Source: SAR324 cluster bacterium
GTDB taxonomy: Bacteria; SAR324; XYD2-FULL-50-16
DNA length: 15,946 nucleotides
Direction of reading: 5' to 3'
Assembly: GCA_002401295.1 (NCBI GenBank)
Contig: NVSR01000123.1
Span: 1-15,946, forward strand
Shown: in pieces, positions 1 to 6,649 of the stretch
How the letters are laid out: the number at the start of each line of letters is the position of its first letter
Numbering within the stretch: the stretch's first letter is position 1
The notes under the pieces: model-generated
What the model was told of the DNA's origin: nothing
Seen by the model: only the letters and a program-made list of their open reading frames with translations
The model's database searches: none
Position numbers and translations under genes: made by a program

Positions 1-545
1 TATTTCGCTACGGGAACGGTATCACGAAAAACACTGCGCACATAGAGTTCCTGATTCCAGGCCATACTGAGCGCCTGGCGCAGGCGTTTGTCATTCAAAA
101 TTGCTTTTCCAACTCTTAAACTGGAAAGGCCCCGTACCCACGGGATGGCGTACTTGAGTTCCTTCCTTCACTGATTTTGGTGATGGAATCGAAGACATGA
201 AAGAATTCTTCACCAGCAAAGCCTTGTGAAAATCCTGGGTGGGGTAAAAGAATTGAAATCGTACCTCATATTTACTTTGCTTGGTGACAGCTTTTAGGTA
301 ATAAACACTCATCCTGGAACGGTATCGATTCTTGGGATTCAGCAAACGACTCCAATGAGCGACCACGGCATCCGCGTTAAAAGGGGTTCCGTCATGGAAA
401 CTTACACCTTGTCTCAGACGGACAATGGCGAAAGTTCGGTCCTTTGATAGCTCGTAGGCCAGCCCTAGTTTCGGCAATAAATTTCCATTTTCACCCTCCT
501 CGAAAAGTCTTTCTTGGATTAGGTTGAGCACTACGGCCCCTGTAG
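1..545 (-). pseudogene. Decayed ABC-transporter solute-binding protein (family 5, oligopeptide/nickel type), running off the left edge
   Basis: An intact protein of this family would bind oligopeptides, nickel or similar solutes in the periplasm for an ABC importer. The readable frame at 91-531 (GTG start at 531, homology from about 545) carries family hallmarks: LNLIQERLF near the N-terminus, LRQGVSFHDGTPFNADAV, and the GTGPFQFKSW signature. The gene is broken in three ways. There is no signal peptide or first ~40-50 residues, because an in-frame stop precedes the homology. After GTGPFQFKSW the frame ends at 91. The sequence then continues in another frame (about 1-105) as ILNDKRLRQALSMAW, which matches the family's later 'VRQALSYAID' block, so roughly 80-90 residues that normally lie between the two blocks are missing. 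No transporter partner is visible. The family call is confident; the exact substrate is unknown. The part left of base 1 cannot be seen. Confidence 0.82.
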
Positions 546-686
546 CACTCTAAACGGGCTAAACATAACTCCTCATCTCTTTAAATGATTGAATAACTAT
601 TGGGAAACCGAGCAAAATAAAAGATCCCTCGTTCTTGCTGATCACAATTCAATGCTCGGGGTGACACTGGATAACTTACTACTCTC

Positions 687-756
687 AAGCTTAGGGGCTT
701 AGAAAAAAGTATCTCCACAGGTAGGTCGGACTAAGGAGCAAAGCGACGAGTCCGAC
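687..756 (+). repeat. REP-like element, copy A (short form)
   Basis: The copy has a leader (CTTAGGGGCTTAGAAAAAA, from 689) and then, after a short linker, GTAG at 721-724. A perfect 7-bp stem follows, GTCGGAC (725-731) with GTCCGAC (750-756), around an 18-base loop. It lacks about 20 bases that copies B and C carry between leader and GTAG. Its innermost pair is C-G where copy C has G-C, a compensatory change. Its right arm and loop are read, on the minus strand, as the last codons and stop of the methyltransferase gene ending at 731. On the minus strand the A-tract becomes a T6 run 14 bases past the hairpin, so it might also terminate that gene. Confidence 0.75.
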
Positions 757-1672
757 ATTTTAAATCAGAGGATCCGACTTTTGCTTCCACAATCAGCGCA
801 AAATCGACAGATTTTCTTTTTTTCCAGTTGTCCTTCAAATATTGCTGCTGGGTTTTTTCCAGATTAACTGGTTTAACTTCGACAAATCCTCGTTCTTTTA
901 AAAAAGGGGTAATCTGCTCGGGATTGATGCCAAAAGTGAAGGGTTCGCCTGCTTTTTTTACTTGACGCTGAATTCTTCTGGCAACGGGATTGGGATGGTC
1001 ACCTTGAATAACCGATTGGGGATAATAGTCAAAAATCACACTACTTTCGGCCGTGGAGTGGCTGACAATAAAATCTAAAGTTTCATCTATAGCCTCTTGC
1101 CCAATATACATGACAACACCTTCCCAGATGAATAATGTTTTTAACTTGGGATTATAGCCTTGCTGCAGTAACTTCGGGCCAAATTTTTCCTTCTCAAAAT
1201 CCACGCTGACAAATTCAACATGCTCGGGAATTTGCTTCAGCATCTTCCCCATGGCCATTTGTTTGAACTTCTGCGTGGCCGGATGATCCACCTCAAATGT
1301 TTTGACCTGCTGTTCCTGAACTGCTTGAATTCGATAGGGCCGTGTATCAAAACCAGCCCCCAAAATAACTAATTGCTTGATTCCTCTCCGTAGATGTCGT
1401 TGCAAAACATCATCAATATAACGGCTCCTGGTGGCGATACTTTCTTGCAGTCCCGGTAATAAAAGATGAAAGGCAATTTCACGCAGTTTTTTTCTGCCAG
1501 GTACAAAAATATTGCGTGCTAACCAGTTGCTGCCTGAAAATTTTGGATTTAACTCCAGGAATTTCATGGCATAGGAATCTTCACAGATTCTGATTGCGGG
1601 CTCTTTCCTGTCTTCAAAGGCGCGCATAGCGCAAACCCCAAAGGCCGTCGCGCTGGGAATATCTTCGATCAT
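731..1672 (-). CDS. Class I SAM-dependent methyltransferase, leucine carboxyl methyltransferase (LCM/TIGR00027) family
   Basis: It is predicted to transfer a methyl group from S-adenosylmethionine; the acceptor is unknown. Numbered from the ATG at 1672 (313 residues), it opens with the family's typical IPSATAFGVCAMRA. It continues with RSRYIDDVL (about 83-91), the SAM-binding motif I LVILGAGFDTRPYRI (101-115), the acidic FEVDHP (126-131) after the second strand, and LFIWEGVVMYI (180-190), all diagnostic of this family. A TTG at 1687 and an ATG at 1675 are in frame, but GGAG lies five bases before 1672, so I prefer that start. It follows the TetR gene by about 60 bases and is probably its co-transcribed partner. 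The last residues (CRTRRFAP) and the stop codon are encoded by the REP-like element at 687-756, giving a tail beyond the usual family end. Such enzymes often modify small carboxylic acids or polyketide-like products, but nothing here shows which. Confidence 0.85.
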   Translation of the reverse strand: MIEDIPSATAFGVCAMRAFEDRKEPAIRICEDSYAMKFLELNPKFSGSNWLARNIFVPGRKKLREIAFHLLLPGLQESIATRSRYIDDVLQRHLRRGIKQLVILGAGFDTRPYRIQAVQEQQVKTFEVDHPATQKFKQMAMGKMLKQIPEHVEFVSVDFEKEKFGPKLLQQGYNPKLKTLFIWEGVVMYIGQEAIDETLDFIVSHSTAESSVIFDYYPQSVIQGDHPNPVARRIQRQVKKAGEPFTFGINPEQITPFLKERGFVEVKPVNLEKTQQQYLKDNWKKRKSVDFALIVEAKVGSSDLKCRTRRFAP

Positions 1673-1734
1673 CATCACTCCAATCAAGGTTAAGGCTTCA
1701 ATTCGGTGATTAGGAAGATCGTTAAAGCTATGAA

Positions 1735-2316
1735 TTATGGTTCTTCACCCCTCGTGGCCCGAAGCCCCTGCACTATAATTTTAGTGGAGTTCTTCAGATT
1801 GCTGATAATTTCTTCATCCGTTAACAAATCGCCACGTAAGCTGTTAATCAGACATGCCAAACCATGGGTGCATTGCCATCTCAAACGGCGAAGAGTATGA
1901 ATTTCATCAGTACTGAGTCCCTGAAATCCCTCATAATCGCTTAATTGCTCCAATAGCTGCTCAAATACACGTTCTGGATGGACCTCCATACCAGTTTCCT
2001 GTCCGCGAATGCCGAAAAAGAAACGGAAAAGGTTTTTTTCCCGCTTAGCAAAAAATACATAACCTATCGCCTGGTCCAACCATAAATCACCTGTGTATTG
2101 CGTTGCCATGTATTGAAAAAAGACTCCCTCAATATAGTCACTCAGTTTGTGACCAAATTCCTGCATGGATTTCATGTAGGAGTAGATCGGCTGCGTGGAG
2201 GAATTCAACTGCTTGGCAATAGCTCTGGCGGATAATTTTTCAATCCCCAACTCTCTGACGACCTGAATGGCAGCTTCAACTACATCTTCCTGACTAAATT
2301 TGCTTTTTGGAGGCAT
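1735..2316 (-). CDS. TetR/AcrR-family transcriptional regulator
   Basis: This is a ligand-responsive DNA-binding repressor, 193 residues, the usual TetR length. The N-terminus has the family layout: helix 1 (SQEDVVEAAIQVVRELG, 8-24), then the helix-turn-helix LSARAIAKQLNSSTQPIYSY (28-47). STQPIY sits where the family's recognition helix has 'sxgalYrhf'. The C-terminal half is the divergent all-helical ligand and dimer domain, with an aromatic-rich stretch (FFAKREKNLFRFFFG), so the ligand cannot be read. The ATG is preceded by a purine-rich GAGAG run. It lies directly upstream of, and in the same direction as, the LCM-family methyltransferase, the likely target along with itself. Two matching inverted-repeat sites lie 89 and 209 bases upstream of its start, which suggests autorepression. 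The family assignment is firm; the signal and the full regulon are unknown. Confidence 0.88.
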   Translation of the reverse strand: MPPKSKFSQEDVVEAAIQVVRELGIEKLSARAIAKQLNSSTQPIYSYMKSMQEFGHKLSDYIEGVFFQYMATQYTGDLWLDQAIGYVFFAKREKNLFRFFFGIRGQETGMEVHPERVFEQLLEQLSDYEGFQGLSTDEIHTLRRLRWQCTHGLACLINSLRGDLLTDEEIISNLKNSTKIIVQGLRATRGEEP

Positions 2317-2396
2317 TTCTCTCTCTATATTTGAGGTTGCTTGGGATTGTGAACCCTAGCACCTCTCCATAAGCCTCACAATAAGCAGGTTGTTAT

Positions 2397-2424
2397 ATAA
2401 TATTAGTTATACAACGTTTGTTAT
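2397..2424 (-). promoter_or_regulatory. Candidate promoter of the tetR-methyltransferase pair
   Basis: Read on the minus strand, ATAACA (2424-2419) as -35, a 16-base spacer and TATTAT (2402-2397) as -10 give 4/6 and 5/6 matches to the sigma-70 consensus, about 80 bases before the regulator's start. The first inverted-repeat site covers the -35 and most of the spacer, as expected for a repressed promoter. The region is very A+T-rich, so chance matches are possible. Confidence 0.4.
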
Positions 2425-2425
2425 A
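2405..2425 (-). promoter_or_regulatory. Candidate TetR operator, site 1
   Basis: On the minus strand this reads TATAACAA, two bases (AC), GTTGTATAACT. It is an imperfect inverted repeat: TATAACAA against TTGTATA, with one extra A in the left arm. It matches site 2 at 2525-2545 at 19 of 21 positions. A further single half-site, TATAACAAC on the minus strand, lies at 2389-2397. The regulator whose start lies 89 bases away is the natural candidate to bind here. Confidence 0.6.
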
Positions 2426-2524
2426 TTTTTGATAAATACAAACACCTGAAATATAAACTATATAAGCCTATATTTTAGAGAGTATATCTATCTTCCCTTA
2501 AGGCTTCTCACATAACGAATGTTT

Positions 2525-2545
2525 TATAACAACTGTTGTATAACT
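2525..2545 (+). promoter_or_regulatory. Candidate TetR operator, site 2
   Basis: On the plus strand this reads TATAACAA, two bases (CT), GTTGTATAACT, with a perfect inner palindrome CAAC-T-GTTG. It is the same sequence as site 1 in opposite orientation, 120 bases away centre to centre. No divergent gene starts here: the next gene, at 2765-3811, ends toward it. The likely target is therefore the tetR promoter itself, perhaps through a second dimer or looping. Confidence 0.55.
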
Positions 2546-2654
2546 GAGATAATTTTTAAAATCAAGCTATATCATTGAATAAGGTGAATACCGCATTTTC
2601 AAAATTCACTCCTCAAGTCAAACAGGCCGAACAAGTTGATACTCTGAAAATATC

Positions 2655-2738
2655 CCCTGAGGGACTTAGAAAAAAATAACCACTGCTAAAGGCCGACAAT
2701 TCTACAAGTAAGTCGGAGTAAGTGTAGCGTCTCCAACT
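2655..2738 (+). repeat. REP-like element, copy B (long form)
   Basis: The copy has a leader (GAGGGACTTAGAAAAAAA), a middle block (TAACCACTGCTAAAGGCCGA and on to TTCTACA), then GTAA (2708-2711) where copies A and C have GTAG. A hairpin follows, GTCGGAG (2712-2718) with CTCCAAC (2731-2737), with one mismatch. It aligns with copy C over about 85 bases with one single-base indel, and most differences are transitions. It begins 27 bases past the stop of the methyltransferase gene at 2765-3811. The decayed tetranucleotide and the mismatch suggest an older, inactive copy. Confidence 0.7.
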
Positions 2739-2764
2739 TAGGCACTGAGATAATTTCGAGACAC

Positions 2765-3811
2765 CTATTTTCTAGCGACTACCAAATATCTAGTTGAAGG
2801 GCAGCTTTCGCAGTCAGGAGGCAGGCATTCCAAAGACAGGGCATCGTAAAAGTCTACCCCTGCAGGGAAATATCGCTCAAAAAGTTGTCGGACTTTCCAC
2901 ATGGAGGGGAGATAGCGAAGGTATTTTCCCTCATCAGTAAACCTTAAAGTCCCATCCAGTTTGCTGATATTGATAATTTCACTTTGTTGGAACATATAGT
3001 TTTCTTTTTCCACTAAAACAGGCTGGCGCAAGGAGATTACGTTTTCAGCTTGCATCACATGAGGATACCACCTGACATGATCAGAAGTGATGAAATCCCC
3101 AAAAAACAACCCACCCTTCGCCGTTAATTCCCCTATTTTCGCGATAGCCTCTTCCAACCTTCTAAAGGGGAGATATTGAAGTACATTCAAACCATTATAC
3201 GTAATATCCCATTGCTGATCTTCTGCACGTAAAGCTAGAAAATCCATTTCTTTGGCAGGAATTCTATGATTGGCCTCTATCACCATGGAAGCTGAAATAT
3301 CAATACCAAGCAATTGGTCTTTTTTAATGGGATAGTTCCGAAGAATATGCTGCTCCACAATTCCCGTACCACATCCGATGGAAAGAAAGGAGGCTTTGGA
3401 AAAGTCGAGCTTATACTTTTCAACGACAAACTTAATATAGCCCGTCATAAATTCATGCAAGCAAGGGAAGCCAATGATCTCATCATAGAGTTCTGCATAA
3501 CTATGAAATGAATCCGACGTATTCAGCCCAAGATCCAGCGTTTTTTCTTGCAGTGCTGCGACCTGAATCAGTAGTTTCCTCAGATATGCCCAATAGACGA
3601 CATCAGTGACATGCCCCGTTTCATTCACTTTTGGGAGAAGACTCTGCTTAAAATACTCCCATTGCTCCAGAGCGACTATTTTTGCTTGGAAATTCTCGGA
3701 AGTAGAATTTTGACTCTTTTGAAGGATTTCTAATAACCAGCAGAAAAAAGGTTCTTGATCATAAATTGCCAATAATTCTGGATCCATTGGATAGGTTGAT
3801 AGATCTCTCAT
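2765..3811 (-). CDS. Class I SAM-dependent methyltransferase, substrate unknown
   Basis: It is a predicted methyltransferase of 348 residues, larger than a bare methyltransferase domain. Residues 1-140 form a mostly helical N-terminal part with no motif I recognise. The Rossmann core follows: motif I FLSIGCGTG (142-150), the acidic strand-2 motif LLGIDIS with D171, an AEDQQWD stretch (196-202), and TYNGLNVLQYLPF (204-216) in the position of the catalytic-loop region. The C-terminus contains a small Cys pair (DCESC, C334 and C337) close to the end, of unknown meaning. The ATG at 3811 has no clear Shine-Dalgarno sequence; an in-frame ATG at residue 9 is an alternative. It shares no detectable similarity with the LCM-family methyltransferase nearby, so this is not a tandem duplication. 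It looks like a standalone gene with its own A+T-rich promoter region. I do not recognise a named family or substrate. Confidence 0.78.
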   Translation of the reverse strand: MRDLSTYPMDPELLAIYDQEPFFCWLLEILQKSQNSTSENFQAKIVALEQWEYFKQSLLPKVNETGHVTDVVYWAYLRKLLIQVAALQEKTLDLGLNTSDSFHSYAELYDEIIGFPCLHEFMTGYIKFVVEKYKLDFSKASFLSIGCGTGIVEQHILRNYPIKKDQLLGIDISASMVIEANHRIPAKEMDFLALRAEDQQWDITYNGLNVLQYLPFRRLEEAIAKIGELTAKGGLFFGDFITSDHVRWYPHVMQAENVISLRQPVLVEKENYMFQQSEIINISKLDGTLRFTDEGKYLRYLPSMWKVRQLFERYFPAGVDFYDALSLECLPPDCESCPSTRYLVVARK

Positions 3812-3833
3812 AGATTTTCAAAAAAGTTGTGTG

Positions 3834-3865
3834 AATAAATTTATTTTAAGTCCACAAAAATAAAT
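3834..3865. promoter_or_regulatory. Inverted repeats upstream of the second methyltransferase
   Basis: ATTTATTTT (3839-3847) and AAAATAAAT (3857-3865) form a perfect 9-base inverted repeat around a 9-base spacer. A 12-base perfect palindrome, AATAAATTTATT (3834-3845), overlaps its left arm. It lies 23-54 bases upstream of the gene's ATG, where an operator or promoter would be. Because the sequence is almost pure A+T, chance is a real alternative. Confidence 0.35.
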
Positions 3866-3951
3866 CTAAATAGTTGATACTACAGATTTTTACTTGATCA
3901 TTAATTAGTATTCCGTCATGCCCGATTAAGAGTTTGGGTTTTTCAGCTCAT

Positions 3952-4398
3952 CTATTTTTCCCATGACTGTATTTCAATGATATTTCCTTCAGGATCTCTG
4001 AAATACAGGAATTTTAAAAGGCCAACACCCTCAACTTGCTTTTCAGTAACTTTTCCCAACAATGCACCACCATTTTTTAAAGCATGCCTTAATGTCTGAT
4101 CAACATCATCAACTTCAAAAGCAATATGAGCGAACCCAGTATGATTTGCCATGATGGGATCAGACTCATGGGTATTTTTATAAGTGAATATCTCTAAGGT
4201 CGGTCCATTGTCCCCATGTCCGGGCAGCAATAAATGGACTCCTTCTAGTTCTGCGTTAGATAAACCTGTAGCTTGATCTAACCAGTCACCAGATAGTTTT
4301 CTCAACGGCGGTTTTACAGTACAACTGAAAACATTGATGTAAAAGTCTGATAACCTTTTCCAATCTCTTGCCGCAATATTTGTATGAGCATATCTCAT
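3952..4398 (-). CDS. VOC-superfamily protein (glyoxalase/bleomycin-resistance/dioxygenase fold)
   Basis: This is a small metalloenzyme-type protein, 148 residues from the ATG at 4398. It shows two beta-alpha-beta-beta-beta modules: RYAHTNIAARDWKRLSDFYINVF (2-24) opens the first and GFAHIAFEVDDVDQTL (88-103) the second, ending RDPEGNIIEIQSW (134-146). Likely metal ligands are H5, E69 (TLEIF), H91 (AHIAF) and E142 (IIEIQ), the four-residue pattern of the family, so it should be metal-binding. The substrate cannot be told: lactoylglutathione-lyase-like, ring-cleaving or resistance roles are all possible. I chose the ATG at 4398 because AAGGGA lies seven bases before it and the VOC fold begins there. 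An upstream ATG (4440) and TTG (4458) are in frame but have poorer sites. It is flanked by unrelated genes on the same strand, 140 bases from the downstream methyltransferase. Confidence 0.83.
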   Translation of the reverse strand: MRYAHTNIAARDWKRLSDFYINVFSCTVKPPLRKLSGDWLDQATGLSNAELEGVHLLLPGHGDNGPTLEIFTYKNTHESDPIMANHTGFAHIAFEVDDVDQTLRHALKNGGALLGKVTEKQVEGVGLLKFLYFRDPEGNIIEIQSWEK

Positions 4399-4639
4399 AA
4401 CGTTATCCCTTATATTTTGAGGTTCTGATGAAATTGGCATCACCCATACTAAGTTCAACTATATGCACCTTTCTGAGCAAGCCTGTGAAAACTGAGATTT
4501 TTCTTGCACTGTTTTTATTAGCGATAGAAAGCCATTGTCATAAGGTGCTTTGTTGACTTGGGTCACAGAATAGTGATTTCAAAGCTACTCAGTCTATTGA
4601 TTGGTTTGGCATTTAAACGAAAAATAAGAGGGGTATGCT

Positions 4640-6610
4640 TTACCAATTGAATCCCAAACAGCAATTTTTAAATAATTTTCCACTATTGCAAGGACAAGCA
4701 TCATCAGGTTGGATGGAATAATCCTGGAATTCTATGGGGGTTTGTACGTCAGCTCCCTGGATTAAATTAGTAGTGACTCTAGTGCACTCCAGGAGGATCG
4801 CAGTTTTGGCCTGCTCTCTAAACCTCAACTCTCCTTCCAGGGCACAATGCTTACAGGCGATGGCGTCCCCAATTGTGGGGGGGACTTGGTCGATATATTC
4901 CGGATAGACAATAATATGCCTCAAGTCATAGGAATCTGCTTTTCCACAATGTTTGCATTTTAAGGGGAGAGTCAGGTATTCAATATTTCTATCCTGCAGC
5001 TGCTCCCCTTCATGCATGATCAAATCAAATTGTTCGAATTTTTCTTGAAAGTCCGCATGGATTTCTTTTCGAAGTTTTTCCATTTGTTGGGGCTGGTAAT
5101 CCCAAAGAAGACAAAGGCAGTAAAAAAGTTCCTCAATGAACTCCCCCTGATGTTTATCTTTTTCTTCCAAGAGACCTAAAAATCTCTGATCTGAAAGGAA
5201 AATTGCATTCATCGACCAAGATTCCGGATCCTGCTTGATGGCAGCGGGAGAAAGTTCGAGGAATAAATCCTGCGCCGCGTCTCCCCCAATCGTCGCAATG
5301 ATTTCCATTGCGTAACTCTGTTGAAAATCATCCAGCTGAGGCCAGCGAGTTTGAATAACAGGTAGGCAGGCAGCACCGATCTTGATCAAAGCATCTCGTG
5401 CAGATTCATTTTGAAAATCTCCAGAATCCTGATCCGTCCACTGAATGAGAGGCAGAATAAATTCCGGGAATGCTAAGTCACCCATCAGGTTACTTAAGTT
5501 GATGTCAGTATAACCTCCATTCTCCTCCTCAATCAGGCCTAAAATACCATCGATAATATCTTGCCGCGGGAAGGGGCGAATGCAGGTGACCAAATCCTCA
5601 TAAAAAGGATGTTTTGAGAAATCAAACGTTAAGAGTCTCAATACCTTTTGCAGTTCTAATTGTTTTAAGGGCAGTTTTTTGTGTAGATAACCTTGCGCTG
5701 TCACTATGATGGAAAATAAGGCTATTTCCAGGCGTAATTCCTCTGTTAGTGAAGCATTGGCTGCTTCCTGGAGTTCTTCAACCAGCTCTTTGACGGGAAG
5801 TTCCACCATAGGAGTTGCTGCCAGGAGTTCCAGGCTTTCAGGGACTGGTTGAACATCAAGAGCCAACAATTCTTTGATTTCCAAAAGAGGGGCATTTTCT
5901 TTGAAAAACATGGAGAGGTTTGCACCTGCTTCCCACCAGTCGTCTTCATATTCTGTAGTAACAAATTGATACAGGGGAGAACTTTTGAACAATGCCTGGA
6001 AAAACATTTCCAGGCAAGAGGCCAGCTCCTGAGGAGTCTTACCCAAGAGAATCAGTGCCAATAAACTTCCCTTTTTTTTCGGTAGGTGCAGTCGCCAAGC
6101 CTTAGCAATAAAAGGGGTATAATCCAAGGGATTCTTCGCTTTGAAGAAACAACCTACTGCCGCTTCCACTAGTGCTTCCACCTGTTGAGCAGGCAGAAAG
6201 GGTAAGGCAGAATAGATTCCTTTCAATGCTTGAAAACTCTTTTCCTCCTGGTTTTGAAAAAATTCCCTAAAAAGTTCAAAGCTGCTTTGGGGAGCAATTT
6301 GAGCGATGATAGAAGATAGCTGATCCACACTTTTATCCTTCCAATGGGGCCATCTCTCTAAAAGCAACACAAGATGAGCTTTAAAAGATTGAGGTGGCAA
6401 GCAATCTAAAAGGTCAGCCACAATCAGGTAGTTGTGTTTGCTCAAAATATATTGGATCACGCTCTCAGGAAACCATTGCTTCTGCAGTGCTTCCAACTCC
6501 TTGTTTCCCTGATCTTTCAGATTTCGAAAAAATAATATAAAATGCTGGGCAAAAACAGCATCTTCCAATTTTACTGGAATGTCTCCATACGAAATCTGAG
6601 AAAGGTCCAT
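4640..6610 (-). CDS. SEC-C motif protein with helical-repeat body
   Basis: This 656-residue protein has no assigned enzymatic role. The first ~500 residues are helix-rich and low in motifs. The stretch around SARDALIKIGAACLPVIQ, followed by YAMEIIATIGGDAAQDLFLEL (about 400-460), looks like HEAT-type repeats. Near the C-terminus there is a zinc-ribbon-like pair of CxxC knuckles (C552/C555 and C586/C589). The protein ends in a SEC-C motif, ACPCNSGKLFKNCC (638-651), the zinc-binding motif known from the SecA C-terminus and many unrelated proteins. A scaffold or protein-interaction role is the reasonable inference. There is no signal peptide or membrane segment, so it is probably cytoplasmic. The ATG at 6610 is 39 bases after the uvrC stop, with AAGGG four bases ahead of it, so it is probably translated from the uvrC transcript. 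Whether it has any part in DNA repair is unknown. Confidence 0.75.
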   Translation of the reverse strand: MDLSQISYGDIPVKLEDAVFAQHFILFFRNLKDQGNKELEALQKQWFPESVIQYILSKHNYLIVADLLDCLPPQSFKAHLVLLLERWPHWKDKSVDQLSSIIAQIAPQSSFELFREFFQNQEEKSFQALKGIYSALPFLPAQQVEALVEAAVGCFFKAKNPLDYTPFIAKAWRLHLPKKKGSLLALILLGKTPQELASCLEMFFQALFKSSPLYQFVTTEYEDDWWEAGANLSMFFKENAPLLEIKELLALDVQPVPESLELLAATPMVELPVKELVEELQEAANASLTEELRLEIALFSIIVTAQGYLHKKLPLKQLELQKVLRLLTFDFSKHPFYEDLVTCIRPFPRQDIIDGILGLIEEENGGYTDINLSNLMGDLAFPEFILPLIQWTDQDSGDFQNESARDALIKIGAACLPVIQTRWPQLDDFQQSYAMEIIATIGGDAAQDLFLELSPAAIKQDPESWSMNAIFLSDQRFLGLLEEKDKHQGEFIEELFYCLCLLWDYQPQQMEKLRKEIHADFQEKFEQFDLIMHEGEQLQDRNIEYLTLPLKCKHCGKADSYDLRHIIVYPEYIDQVPPTIGDAIACKHCALEGELRFREQAKTAILLECTRVTTNLIQGADVQTPIEFQDYSIQPDDACPCNSGKLFKNCCLGFNW

Positions 6611-6649
6611 AGTTCCCTTATATTAGTCTCGGTGACTGTATTCCTTCCC

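Larger units (their letters stand above)
2317..2764. other. 448-base intergenic region, A+T-rich
   Basis: It lies between the start of the TetR gene and the stop of the second methyltransferase. It holds the two operator-like sites, the candidate promoter and REP-like copy B. I see no further gene in it, and no ribosome binding site followed by a convincing reading frame on either strand. Confidence 0.7.

Noticed and set aside
608..659. CCGAGCA / TGCTCGG inverted repeat
   Set aside because: It is only 7 bp with a 38-base loop in an intergenic region next to a pseudogene, without supporting signals. It may be a worn dispersed repeat, but I cannot support that.
1676..1687. TTG start at 1687 for the LCM-family methyltransferase
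   Set aside because: The ATG at 1672 has GGAG at proper spacing and gives the family's usual N-terminus. The TTG would place the ribosome site inside the coding region.
4399..4458. Longer VOC protein from TTG 4458 or ATG 4440
   Set aside because: The fold begins at RYAHTNI, and only the ATG at 4398 has a well-spaced AAGGGA. The extra residues have no family counterpart.
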